DNA from: JABMNT01 sp048262655
Lineage (GTDB): Bacteria; Pseudomonadota; Alphaproteobacteria; Rhodospirillales; Casp-alpha2
Reading direction: 5' to 3'
Assembly: GCA_048262655.1 (NCBI GenBank)
Contig: JBLXEY010000006.1
Span: forward strand, 124,001-188,000
Length of the DNA: 64,000 nucleotides
Under the pieces are notes generated by a model, which had not been told where the DNA came from, searched no databases, and saw only the letters and a list, made by a program, of their open reading frames with translations. The translations under genes and the position numbers were made by a program. Numbering within the stretch: the stretch's first letter is position 1; each line of letters opens with the position of its first letter. Below are positions 52,772-63,439 of this stretch, piece after piece.

Positions 52772-54181
52772 TTAGATTGATGTTTCTATCGTAATTGCGT
52801 CATCGATAATATCGAGTGCTGTGTCCATTTGTTGTAGGGACGTGATGAGAGGTGGCGTCAGGGTCAGGATGTTCCCCATTGTTGTTTTGAAGCTTAAGCC
52901 ATTATTTAAACAACGATACATAATTCTGTCTGCAAGCTCTGGATCCGGCGCTTTACTATTGCGGTCTCGAACCAGGTCAATGCCCAGGCATAAGCCCAAC
53001 CCGGTGACGTTGCCAATAACAGAGTGCTTTGCCTTCATCTCATGAAGTCGATCCAGGGCGTGCGAGCCGACCACACGGGCATTCTCGACCAGCCCTTCTT
53101 GTTCAATGATTTCAAGTGTCGTCAGGGCTGCACGGGTCGTGATCGGGTTTTTTTCATGTGTATAGTGGCCGAGCGCCTGATCTGACAGAATATCGAGCTC
53201 TGGTCGGACAATCATTGCGGCAATTGGCAGCATTCCCCCGCCCAAAGCTTTGCCAATGACGGTTATATCCGGCTCAACATCAAAGTGTTCGGATACAAAC
53301 ATTCTGCCGGTTTTCCCGAGGCCGTTTGGTATTTCATCGAAAATCAGCAGCGCTCCCATTTCGGAGCAGACTTCGCGAACGACCTGCCAGAAACCGTGCG
53401 GCGGAATGTAGGGAACAGCGCGAACAGGTTCTGCAATAACGGCGGCAACATCCTTCTCTTTTTCAAGGACATAACGGACCATATTGGCGCAGGTCATCTT
53501 GCAGATATCAAGGTCGGGCGCACCCGCGTTGTCATCGTATCCATACGGGCATCGATAGCAAGCAAAGGGCGGGACGTGTTCACTGCCGGGCAGCATAGGC
53601 CCCATATTATTGCGAAACAGCGATTCCCCGCCGACGGCAAGCCCGCCAAAACCTGCGCCATGGAAGCTGTCCCAGAACGATATGGTTTTGTGTCGGCCCG
53701 TCGCCGCTCGTGCCAGCTTAAGTGCCATGTCGATGGCATCAGATCCGCCCGTAGAAAACAATACCTTGCTGCTGTGTCCGGGCGCAATTTCAGATAATTT
53801 TTTAGCCAAGGCGATCGCCGGTGCATCCGTAAAGCGTCGGGGCGCAAACGGCAGGTCGTCGATCTGATCTTTAATCGCTTGGGCTAGTCTGGGATGGCCG
53901 TAACCTATGTGATGAACGTTGTTTCCATGAAAGTCCATGAACCGACGGCCCGCCGTATCTTCGATCCAAATCCCCTCAACCTTTCGCGCCACAGCAAGAC
54001 AAGGAGTAGACAAAGCCTGGTGCAGAAAATAGGTGTTGTCTTGCTCAATCAGGCGTTTTCCAACAGCATCATGCGATGTGCCTGCGGCCCATGCTTGTCG
54101 GTTTTTACTGAGATTACTGTCACCTTCACCTTGATGAAATGCCGTTGAAGACTTGGACGCATCGTCTGGATTAAGGGTCAT
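52772..54181 (-). CDS. pbfA: Class III PLP enzyme, probable (R)-1-hydroxy-2-aminoethylphosphonate ammonia-lyase
   Basis: A 469-residue class III aminotransferase-fold protein: RRFMDFHGNNVHHIGYGHP, STGGSDAIDMALKLAR, IFDEIPNGLGKTGRMF and the PLP Lys in TVIGKALGGGMLP. An unusual Cys-rich insert (ACYRCPYGYDDNAGAPDLD, then CKMTCANMV) is also present. Genes of this kind beside phnWAY encode PbfA, which eliminates ammonia from the hydroxylated phosphonate to give phosphonoacetaldehyde, feeding PhnY. An ordinary transaminase is the alternative. It is divergent from the DeoR gene. Confidence 0.75.
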   Translation of the reverse strand: MTLNPDDASKSSTAFHQGEGDSNLSKNRQAWAAGTSHDAVGKRLIEQDNTYFLHQALSTPCLAVARKVEGIWIEDTAGRRFMDFHGNNVHHIGYGHPRLAQAIKDQIDDLPFAPRRFTDAPAIALAKKLSEIAPGHSSKVLFSTGGSDAIDMALKLARAATGRHKTISFWDSFHGAGFGGLAVGGESLFRNNMGPMLPGSEHVPPFACYRCPYGYDDNAGAPDLDICKMTCANMVRYVLEKEKDVAAVIAEPVRAVPYIPPHGFWQVVREVCSEMGALLIFDEIPNGLGKTGRMFVSEHFDVEPDITVIGKALGGGMLPIAAMIVRPELDILSDQALGHYTHEKNPITTRAALTTLEIIEQEGLVENARVVGSHALDRLHEMKAKHSVIGNVTGLGLCLGIDLVRDRNSKAPDPELADRIMYRCLNNGLSFKTTMGNILTLTPPLITSLQQMDTALDIIDDAITIETSI

Positions 54182-54215
54182 AAAGGTTTGCCTGTTTTTA
54201 TTTTTTTAACGATAT

Positions 54216-54252
54216 CACAATAAACAACAAAAAACCACAATAAACAACATTT
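54216..54252 (-). promoter_or_regulatory. Two direct repeats upstream of the PbfA-like gene
   Basis: CACAATAAACAACA occurs twice, at 54216-54229 and 54236-54249, exactly 20 bp (two helical turns) apart. The spacing and the TGTGGTTTT core on the minus strand link it with the sites before phnS and phnW. Spaced direct repeats are typical operators of DeoR-family proteins. Confidence 0.65.
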
Positions 54253-54456
54253 CTATATGTTGCTCGCGCCTTTGATTTCTTGTCAGACGCGCCAATAAAA
54301 TGTGGAAACCGCCGTGAGAAGCTGTGCTTACTCAAGAGTTTTGCTATACTGAGCTCCGGCGTTGCATCCTTTTGAACGGACGGGACGCATGTCATCAAAC
54401 TGCCGACAATGATGGAACGTTACGGATGACAGAAAAAGTAATCAGAGGAAAATAGA

Positions 54457-56942
<2,486 letters not shown>

Positions 56943-57180
56943 ACTTAATCGAGTGTGATTTTTTGTTCCGCAGCGATTGCTACGCTGAACTGTTTATAGG
57001 CAAGTACCAAATATTACAATAAGGTTACGGTTTTGTTACCACGAGAATCTGTGACGATACCGCGCGCGAAGACTTTTTCTCATAGCCATGTGCTATAGGC
57101 GTAAATGTTTGGATTTTAAAGTTGGCCGGAACTATTTTGTTGGACGCACTTTAGTATGCTGGTCATAGAGATATTTTATT

Positions 57181-57408
57181 ATGCATGATTTTGATTGGCA
57201 TTGTGACGTCATCACAAGAAGTACGCCTGTCACAGCGTCCTATAAAAACACTCAGAATGTTCGTCGTTTTTTAAAGGCGCAATGCGGTGACGCGTTTAAG
57301 TTTGATCGCCCGTTTATGCGTTGGATTATTGATGGAAAACGCTAGACCATGGGGGACGTCGCAGACGAGTGGCTGGGCCGACAGAAAAAGGCGAAACCTA
57401 GCCAGTGA
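57181..57408 (+). pseudogene. DUF6434-like small protein interrupted by an in-frame amber codon
   Basis: From ATG 57181 the frame reads 54 residues, including TASYKNTQNVRRFLKAQCG and FKFDRPFMRWIIDGKR, then TAG (57343-57345). The same frame then goes on with TMGDVADEWLGRQKKAKPSQ to TGA (57406-57408). The two parts together make one DUF6434 domain, whose family has a Lys at the stop position (GKT.GDA..EW), so a single change AAG to TAG explains it. It is either a fresh nonsense mutation or a readthrough site. The 3' end overlaps the convergent SDR gene by 11 bp. Confidence 0.65.
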
Positions 57409-58129
57409 CGTTTCCATGTTCGTCGATAGTCATACCATTATGCGGACAACCTTGTTCCGATAACTGAACAAACGGCTCGGTGATTTGGTCCGGTGTTTTC
57501 AAGGTTTCTGGATCTTCGCCTGGCATGGCGAGGGCGCGCATGGCTGTCCGGGTTCCACCTGGGTTTAGGAGATTTGCCCGCACAGACGTATTCGCCATTT
57601 CCTGCGCGTAAATTTTGGTCATCATCTCGAGCCCGGCTTTGGAGACGGCATAGCTGCTCCAATAGGCGCGGGGCTGGGCGCCAACAGTCGAGGTGACGAA
57701 CACGCAACGCCCCGCGTCGGATTTACGAAGCAACGGATCAAAGCTGCGAAGCAGCCGCCAGTTTGCTGTCAGGTTTACATCCATGACTTGCGACCAGTCT
57801 TTCGCCTTAATATGTCCCATGGGACTAAGGGTGCCTAGAATGCCAGCGTTACCAATCAGGATGTCGAGTTTGCCGAAGCGCTCGTAAACGGCACCTCCCA
57901 TTTTATCAATGGCATCGAAGTCGCGCATGTCCATCGGCACCAGCGTCGCTGATTCTCCGCTGATCTTGCGAATGTCATCATCCAGTTCCTCCAGCGCGCC
58001 TGTGGTGCGTGCCACCAGAATTAACTTTGCACCTTCCTCAGCGAAACGAAGCGCAACGGCGCGGCCAATCCCACGAGATGCGCCAGTGATTAAAGCAATG
58101 CGGCCGGTTAGTCTTCCTTCATTGCTCAT
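57398..58129 (-). CDS. Short-chain dehydrogenase/reductase
   Basis: A 243-residue SDR with the cofactor motif TGASRGIGRA (about 15-24), NAG (about 93-95) and the catalytic YAVSK (Tyr and Lys, near 159-163); Ser in FVTSTVGA. It fits NAD(P)H-dependent 3-oxoacyl or sugar reductases, with no specific substrate evident. Start ATG 58129 overlaps the purF stop by 4 bp (ATGA), so it is translated from the purF transcript. Confidence 0.9.
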   Translation of the reverse strand: MSNEGRLTGRIALITGASRGIGRAVALRFAEEGAKLILVARTTGALEELDDDIRKISGESATLVPMDMRDFDAIDKMGGAVYERFGKLDILIGNAGILGTLSPMGHIKAKDWSQVMDVNLTANWRLLRSFDPLLRKSDAGRCVFVTSTVGAQPRAYWSSYAVSKAGLEMMTKIYAQEMANTSVRANLLNPGGTRTAMRALAMPGEDPETLKTPDQITEPFVQLSEQGCPHNGMTIDEHGNVTG

Positions 58130-59604
58130 TCGTTCGGTGCTTTCAACAACGATAAAAGATTGGGCGCGGCGTTATCTTCACGGTCCCTGAGTGCGATCGG
58201 ATACTCGCCCGTAAAGCAGGCATCGCAGTACTGTGGTTCATCATTTCGCTTGGCTTCACCGACGGCCCGATAGAGACCATCCATCGAAATGAAGGCAAGA
58301 CTGTCGACGCCGATGTGCTTGCGCATTTCTTCAAGGTTCATATGCGATGCCATCAACTGATCGCGTTCCGGGGTGTCGATCCCGTAGAAACAGGAGTAAG
58401 CAGTTGGCGGACTGGAAATCCGCATATGGACTTCGCTGGCGCCTGCATTGCGAACCATTTCGACGATTTTGACTGAGGTGGTTCCGCGCACAATAGAATC
58501 ATCTACCAGAATGACGCGCTTGCCCTTGAGGTGCGCGGCGTTTGCGTTGTGTTTCAAACGCACGCCGAGGTGACGAATCTGGTCGGTCGGTTCAATAAAG
58601 GTACGCCCAACGTAATGATTTCGAATGATGCCAAGTTCAAAGGGTAATTTTGATTCTTCTGCGTAACCGATGGCGGCTGGTACTCCGGAATCGGGAATGG
58701 GAACAACAAGATCGGCTTCGACATGGCTTTCGCGTGCCAGCTCCTGGCCGATTGATTTGCGACAGGCATAAACGTTTTTGTCTTCAAGGACGCTATCTGG
58801 CCGGGCAAAATAGATGTATTCAAAAATGCAAAACTTGCTTTTTTGTTTTTGGAAAGGTTTGACGCTGGTAAGTCCGTCTTCGTCAATAATAACAATTTCA
58901 CCGGGTTCGACATCGCGGACATATTCCGCATCAATAATATCCAGCGCACAGGTTTCTGATGTCAGGATATATGCATCACCCAGACGGCCGATCACCAACG
59001 GGCGCACGCCATTGGGGTCGCGCAATCCAATTAATTTTTTCTGGGTCAGGGCGATCAAAGAGAAAGCCCCTTCAACCTGTCCCAGGGCATCGGTCAGGCG
59101 TTCAACTACGCGGCCATACTCACTGATGGCGATCAAGTGAATGATCGTTTCCGTGTCGCTGGTTGACTGAAAAATACAGCCACGCTGAACGAGCTTTTTT
59201 CTTAGCGTATAGGCGTTGGTTAAATTGCCGTTGTGGGCCATCGCCAGACCACCAAACTTAAATTCTGCGAACAATGGCTGGACATTCCTTAGGGCCGTAT
59301 CGCCGCTGGTCGAATATCGGACGTGGCCAATTGCCATATCACCGACCAGGCCCTGCATGACTTCGGGGGTATTAAAGTTGTCACCGACGAGTCCAATGGC
59401 ACGGTGGCTGTTAAACTGATCCCGATTAAAGGCAACGATACCTCCAGATTCCTGCCCTCTGTGTTGAAGCGCATGTAACCCGAGTGCTGTCAGAGTTGCC
59501 GCGTCGATCATCCCGTATACACCAAACAAGCCACATTCATCCTTCGGTGAGTCAGGATTAGAGGACAAGTAGGGGTGGGGCGGATAATGGGGAACTTCAG
59601 GCAT
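58126..59604 (-). CDS. purF: Amidophosphoribosyltransferase
   Basis: A 492-residue enzyme of the first step of purine synthesis, which moves ammonia from glutamine to PRPP. A 23-residue propeptide is removed to expose the nucleophile Cys24 (DECGLFGVYG). The glutaminase domain (GHVRYSTSG, MAHNGNLTN) is followed by the phosphoribosyltransferase domain with VILVDDSIVRGTTS and PDSGVPAAIGYA. It lies 20 bp after the cvpA-like gene, as in E. coli (cvpA-purF). Confidence 0.97.
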   Translation of the reverse strand: MPEVPHYPPHPYLSSNPDSPKDECGLFGVYGMIDAATLTALGLHALQHRGQESGGIVAFNRDQFNSHRAIGLVGDNFNTPEVMQGLVGDMAIGHVRYSTSGDTALRNVQPLFAEFKFGGLAMAHNGNLTNAYTLRKKLVQRGCIFQSTSDTETIIHLIAISEYGRVVERLTDALGQVEGAFSLIALTQKKLIGLRDPNGVRPLVIGRLGDAYILTSETCALDIIDAEYVRDVEPGEIVIIDEDGLTSVKPFQKQKSKFCIFEYIYFARPDSVLEDKNVYACRKSIGQELARESHVEADLVVPIPDSGVPAAIGYAEESKLPFELGIIRNHYVGRTFIEPTDQIRHLGVRLKHNANAAHLKGKRVILVDDSIVRGTTSVKIVEMVRNAGASEVHMRISSPPTAYSCFYGIDTPERDQLMASHMNLEEMRKHIGVDSLAFISMDGLYRAVGEAKRNDEPQYCDACFTGEYPIALRDREDNAAPNLLSLLKAPNE

Positions 59605-59624
59605 TGGCTTGATCAGGCTCCTGC

Positions 59625-60317
59625 TTAATTAATTGTTTGATTGGAATCGATAAGGCGTTCCATGTCCTGACGCTCCTTGCGTCCATAGGCACCCGTTTCC
59701 GGTTTTTCTTCGCTTTTAGGTTTAGGTGATATTAAGTCGTTCATAACATCTTTTGCGCCAAAAAGTTCTTTGGTTTTTGCGCCAGCCTTCGACGCAGCAT
59801 CGGAAATCGCGCCAGACGAAGCATTGGCAGGTAAAAGTTCGGCAAGTAACTGAGACCCCGGTTTAATCAGCTCCATGGACTTGGCTTGCGAGATTAAAGG
59901 AGGTTGTTCGTTTTCGGGCAAGACGAGCCCCAGTCCCAGATAGGCGATACAAACCACAACAGCGCCCCGCGCCAGGCCAAACAAGAATCCGAGCGCACGA
60001 TCCAGTGCATTTAAGGCGCTGCTCTGGACTTTCTTGGAAATGCCCCGCGTCACATAAGATAAAACAACCAGCGAAGTGATAAAAATCACCAAACCAGCTG
60101 CCAGATCCGCCGCCAACTCGATTGCGATCAATTCCCGTGCATAGGGCTTTAATAGTGGAAACCCATAAAAGGTCGCAAAGATCGCACCAATCCAGCCGCC
60201 AATTGACAGCACTTCATGCACAAAACCGCGCGCATACGCCAGAAAAGCAGAAATCAGAAGAACCAGAATAACGGCCGCATCAAAAACATTTATTGGCAGG
60301 TCGTTGATTTTATCCAT
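59625..60317 (-). CDS. cvpA: CvpA-family membrane protein
   Basis: A 230-residue protein with four predicted membrane helices (VFDAAVILVLLISAFLAYARG, GGWIGAIFATFYGFPLL, LAAGLVIFITSLVVLSYV, GFLFGLARGAVVVCIAYLGLG) typical of CvpA, needed for colicin V production and envelope integrity. A soluble Lys/Glu-rich C-terminus follows (about 165-230). The start overlaps the radA stop by 8 bp and purF follows after 20 bp, so radA-cvpA-purF form one operon. Confidence 0.92.
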   Translation of the reverse strand: MDKINDLPINVFDAAVILVLLISAFLAYARGFVHEVLSIGGWIGAIFATFYGFPLLKPYARELIAIELAADLAAGLVIFITSLVVLSYVTRGISKKVQSSALNALDRALGFLFGLARGAVVVCIAYLGLGLVLPENEQPPLISQAKSMELIKPGSQLLAELLPANASSGAISDAASKAGAKTKELFGAKDVMNDLISPKPKSEEKPETGAYGRKERQDMERLIDSNQTIN

Positions 60318-61746
60318 TCTGAGGCTGGCTCCCTTTGAAATGGGAGTGATCTCTGGTGCTGGTTTTTTCAGGTGTTTTTTCAGGTAGCAAAAAAACCAAA
60401 TCGTTTAGATGGCCAATTTCCGTGATCTGCATTTGTCCCGAATAGGCAGGGTTCTTGCCAGATTTCTTTTTGCGTGCGGGTATGATGGCGTGTGTAAATC
60501 CCAATTTTTCCGCTTCCTTGAGCCTGGCATCCATTTGACTGACCGCTCTGACTTCGCCGGATAAACCGATCTCACCAAATACAACTGTTTCTGGCGGCAC
60601 AGGGGTTCCCCCCAGCGACGAAACCAAAGCTGCCGCAACCGCCAAATCAGCTGCCGGCTCAGATATCTTCAGGCCGCCAGCGACGTTTAGGTACACCTCA
60701 GCTCCGCCAAGCGCAAGCCCGCATCTGGCCTCAAGCACGGCCATAACCATTGCCAGCCGACCAGAATCCCAACCGACAACCGCGCGTCGGGGTGTGGCCT
60801 GCGACGATGGTGCTATCAGGCATTGTATTTCCACAAGAACCGGTCGCGTTCCTTCCATGCCGGCAAAGACCCCGGCACCCGTCGCCTGTGCGTCACGTTC
60901 TGACAAGAACAGGGCTGACGGATTGGGGACTTCCGATAACCCGGTTTCCGTCATTTCAAAGACACCAATTTCATCAGCAGCCCCAAAGCGGTTTTTGACA
61001 GCCCGCATGATACGGAATTGATGGCTTTGGTCGCCTTCAAAATACAAAACGGTATCCACCATATGTTCGAGGACGCGCGGACCGGCAATGGTTCCTTCTT
61101 TGGTGACGTGGCCAACAAGTATCAGCGCGAAACCACGCCGCTTGGCGATACGGATAAGCTCCTGGGCTGAGCTGCGAACCTGCGATACGGTCCCGGGTGC
61201 TGAATCTAGGCTGTCAACGTACATACATTGTATGCTGTCGATGACCACAAGGCCGGGTGTTTTAACATCATCGAGCGTCGTCACAATATCTCGTACAGAC
61301 GTTGCTGCTGCCAACTCAACCGGACGATCCGATAACCCCAGTCGATCTGCGCGCATTCGCAACTGCTCAATGGCTTCTTCACCTGAAATGTAAGCACAAG
61401 GAATGGATTTGCTTAGGGCAGCTGTCACCTGCATTAATAGTGTAGATTTTCCAATTCCCGGGTCACCGCCGACGAGTGTGGCTGACCCTGGGACCAGCCC
61501 GCCACCGGTGACGCGGTCAAATTCGTTGATTCCGGAGACGCTGCGTTCGGGCCGGGCGCCTGAACCCTTGAGGCCAACAAACTCAATTTTGCGACCTTTT
61601 GTGCTGCCTAATCCCTTCGGAGCCGATTCGCTGGGCTGTTCTTCGGTGAGTGTATTCCACTCATCGCAAGAGTCGCATTTTCCTGACCACTTGGAATGAG
61701 CCGCACCGCAACTTTGACAGACGTAAGTTACTGATTTTCTTGCCAA
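60310..61746 (-). CDS. radA: DNA repair protein RadA
   Basis: A 478-residue RecA-related branch-migration helicase. It has a C4 zinc finger (Cys10, 13, 24, 27 in CQSCG...CDSCDEW), Walker A GGDPGIGKST, the RadA-specific KNRFG loop and a C-terminal Lon-like domain (YLNVAGGLKISEPAADLAVA). Length is normal. It acts in processing of recombination intermediates. It is the first gene of the radA-cvpA-purF block. Confidence 0.97.
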   Translation of the reverse strand: MARKSVTYVCQSCGAAHSKWSGKCDSCDEWNTLTEEQPSESAPKGLGSTKGRKIEFVGLKGSGARPERSVSGINEFDRVTGGGLVPGSATLVGGDPGIGKSTLLMQVTAALSKSIPCAYISGEEAIEQLRMRADRLGLSDRPVELAAATSVRDIVTTLDDVKTPGLVVIDSIQCMYVDSLDSAPGTVSQVRSSAQELIRIAKRRGFALILVGHVTKEGTIAGPRVLEHMVDTVLYFEGDQSHQFRIMRAVKNRFGAADEIGVFEMTETGLSEVPNPSALFLSERDAQATGAGVFAGMEGTRPVLVEIQCLIAPSSQATPRRAVVGWDSGRLAMVMAVLEARCGLALGGAEVYLNVAGGLKISEPAADLAVAAALVSSLGGTPVPPETVVFGEIGLSGEVRAVSQMDARLKEAEKLGFTHAIIPARKKKSGKNPAYSGQMQITEIGHLNDLVFLLPEKTPEKTSTRDHSHFKGSQPQNG

Positions 61747-61864
61747 TTAGGGAAGCTCCCGTCGAGCGTTCACTGCCTGAATTCCAGCCAGTTTCAAAGC
61801 CACCTAGAGAGGTGACGCCGCCCCGTATGAGACGCATACATTATACCCGCGCCGTTCTTGCGTC

Positions 61865-62650
61865 TCAACCATGGATCGCCATCTGGATAGGGCCTTCAAT
61901 GCGGCCATGAATAAATTGATCGATATAAGGGTTGCCGGAATCGTCCACATCACTGGAAGGTCCAGCCCACACAATTTTACCCTGATAGAGCATGGCAATC
62001 CGATCACCGATTTTCTTGGCAGATTTCATGTCATGGGTAATCGTTAGGGCCGTGGCGCCGACCTTTTGATTTACGGCGACAATCAGGTTGTTAATGACAT
62101 CCGCCATGATGGGGTCAAGGCCAGTGGTCGGCTCGTCAAAAAATATAATTGCAGGGTCCGTTGCAATGGCTCGGGCAAGGCCAACACGTTTTTGCATGCC
62201 GCCTGACAAATCAGCTGGCGATACGTCGGCAAGTTTGGCGTCCAACCCGACGAGAGATAGTTTCTCTATCGCAATGTCTCTGGCGTCTTTGCGGCCAACC
62301 CGGTTCTCAGAGAGCAGTCCAAAAGCGACATTCTCCCAGACAGGAAGACTGTCAAACAAGGCCGCAGCCTGAAATAGCATACCGATTTCGCTGTTGACCC
62401 GTTCCCGGTCCGCTCCTGTCATCCCGACAACGTTCTCGCCATTAATTGCAATGGTGCCGCTGTCCGGTGTCAGCAAACCCTGAATGCATTTTATGAGCAC
62501 CGATTTGCCGGTTCCTGAACCGCCAATAATACAAATGCTTTCCCCTTTTGCGACGTCCAGGTCAACACCGTTTAACACCGTTTTAGTGCCGAAGGACTTG
62601 CATAATCCTTTGACGCTAATCATTGGGTCTTGTGAGTCCGCCATGGTCAT
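61865..62650 (-). CDS. mlaF: Phospholipid ABC transporter ATP-binding protein MlaF
   Basis: A 261-residue ATPase of the Mla/Mce lipid transport family: Walker A GGSGTGKS, signature LSGGMQKRVGLARA and Walker B IIFFDEPTTGLDP. It powers transfer of phospholipids between outer and inner membrane through MlaE. The ATG at 62650 overlaps the mlaE stop (ATGA); an ATG two codons later is possible. The mlaD-type binding protein is not adjacent. Confidence 0.92.
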   Translation of the reverse strand: MTMADSQDPMISVKGLCKSFGTKTVLNGVDLDVAKGESICIIGGSGTGKSVLIKCIQGLLTPDSGTIAINGENVVGMTGADRERVNSEIGMLFQAAALFDSLPVWENVAFGLLSENRVGRKDARDIAIEKLSLVGLDAKLADVSPADLSGGMQKRVGLARAIATDPAIIFFDEPTTGLDPIMADVINNLIVAVNQKVGATALTITHDMKSAKKIGDRIAMLYQGKIVWAGPSSDVDDSGNPYIDQFIHGRIEGPIQMAIHG

Positions 62651-63420
62651 TTCGCAAAGAATATTTCGGTTAATATATAATCTGAACACAGGATCAGAAT
62701 CGAAGCTGAAACCACGGCATTTGTTGTCGCCATGCCAACGCCTTGCGCGCCACCTTTAGAGTGATACCCGTGATAACACCCCATCAGTGTCACGATAAAT
62801 CCAAATGCGGACGCTTTCACCAGACCTGAAAAGACGTCAGAAAATTCGAGAAAATTCATGGTGTTCTGAATATAGTTTGACGGGTTGAAACCCAGCTTGT
62901 GAACGGCAACAAGATACCCGCCAAAGACACCAATGATATCTGCCACAAGGACCAACAGCGGCATCATGGTAAAGCCCGCAATTAAGCGCGGTGCAACCAG
63001 ATACTTCATCGGGTTCGTTGACAGGGTCGTGAGCGCATCTATCTGTTCGGTGACACGCATGGTGCCAATTTCCGCGGCCATCGCTGCGCCGATCCGCCCG
63101 GCGACCATGAGACCCGCTAAAACCGGCCCCAATTCGCGTGTGATCGATAGCACAACCACATTTGCAATGGCACCTTCGGCGGAAAACCGGGCGAAACCGG
63201 TATAACTCTGGAGCGCCAGAACCATCCCGGCAAAAATCGCGGTGAGGCCGACAACCGGCAAGGAATAGTACCCAATTTCGATCATTTGTTTGCCAATGAT
63301 CCGAAAATAGAAGGGGGGGCGCAGACAATGTCCGACGGCACTCAATGTGAAGATTGATAAGCGTCCGGCCGCAGCCAAAAAGCCAAGAAACACGCGACCA
63401 ACGGTTTGTAGAAAGTTCAT
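62647..63420 (-). CDS. mlaE: Phospholipid ABC transporter permease MlaE
   Basis: A 257-residue inner-membrane permease of the MlaE family with about five or six helices: MIEIGYYSLPVVGLTAIFAGMVLALQSY, ELGPVLAGLMVAGRIGAAMAAEIGTM (coupling region) and the C-terminal TNAVVSASILILCSDYILTEIFF. It is translated with mlaF through a 4-bp overlap. It lies 19 bp downstream of alr on the same strand. Confidence 0.93.
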   Translation of the reverse strand: MNFLQTVGRVFLGFLAAAGRLSIFTLSAVGHCLRPPFYFRIIGKQMIEIGYYSLPVVGLTAIFAGMVLALQSYTGFARFSAEGAIANVVVLSITRELGPVLAGLMVAGRIGAAMAAEIGTMRVTEQIDALTTLSTNPMKYLVAPRLIAGFTMMPLLVLVADIIGVFGGYLVAVHKLGFNPSNYIQNTMNFLEFSDVFSGLVKASAFGFIVTLMGCYHGYHSKGGAQGVGMATTNAVVSASILILCSDYILTEIFFAK

Positions 63421-63439
63421 ACGCGAAAAAGGCCCTTAA

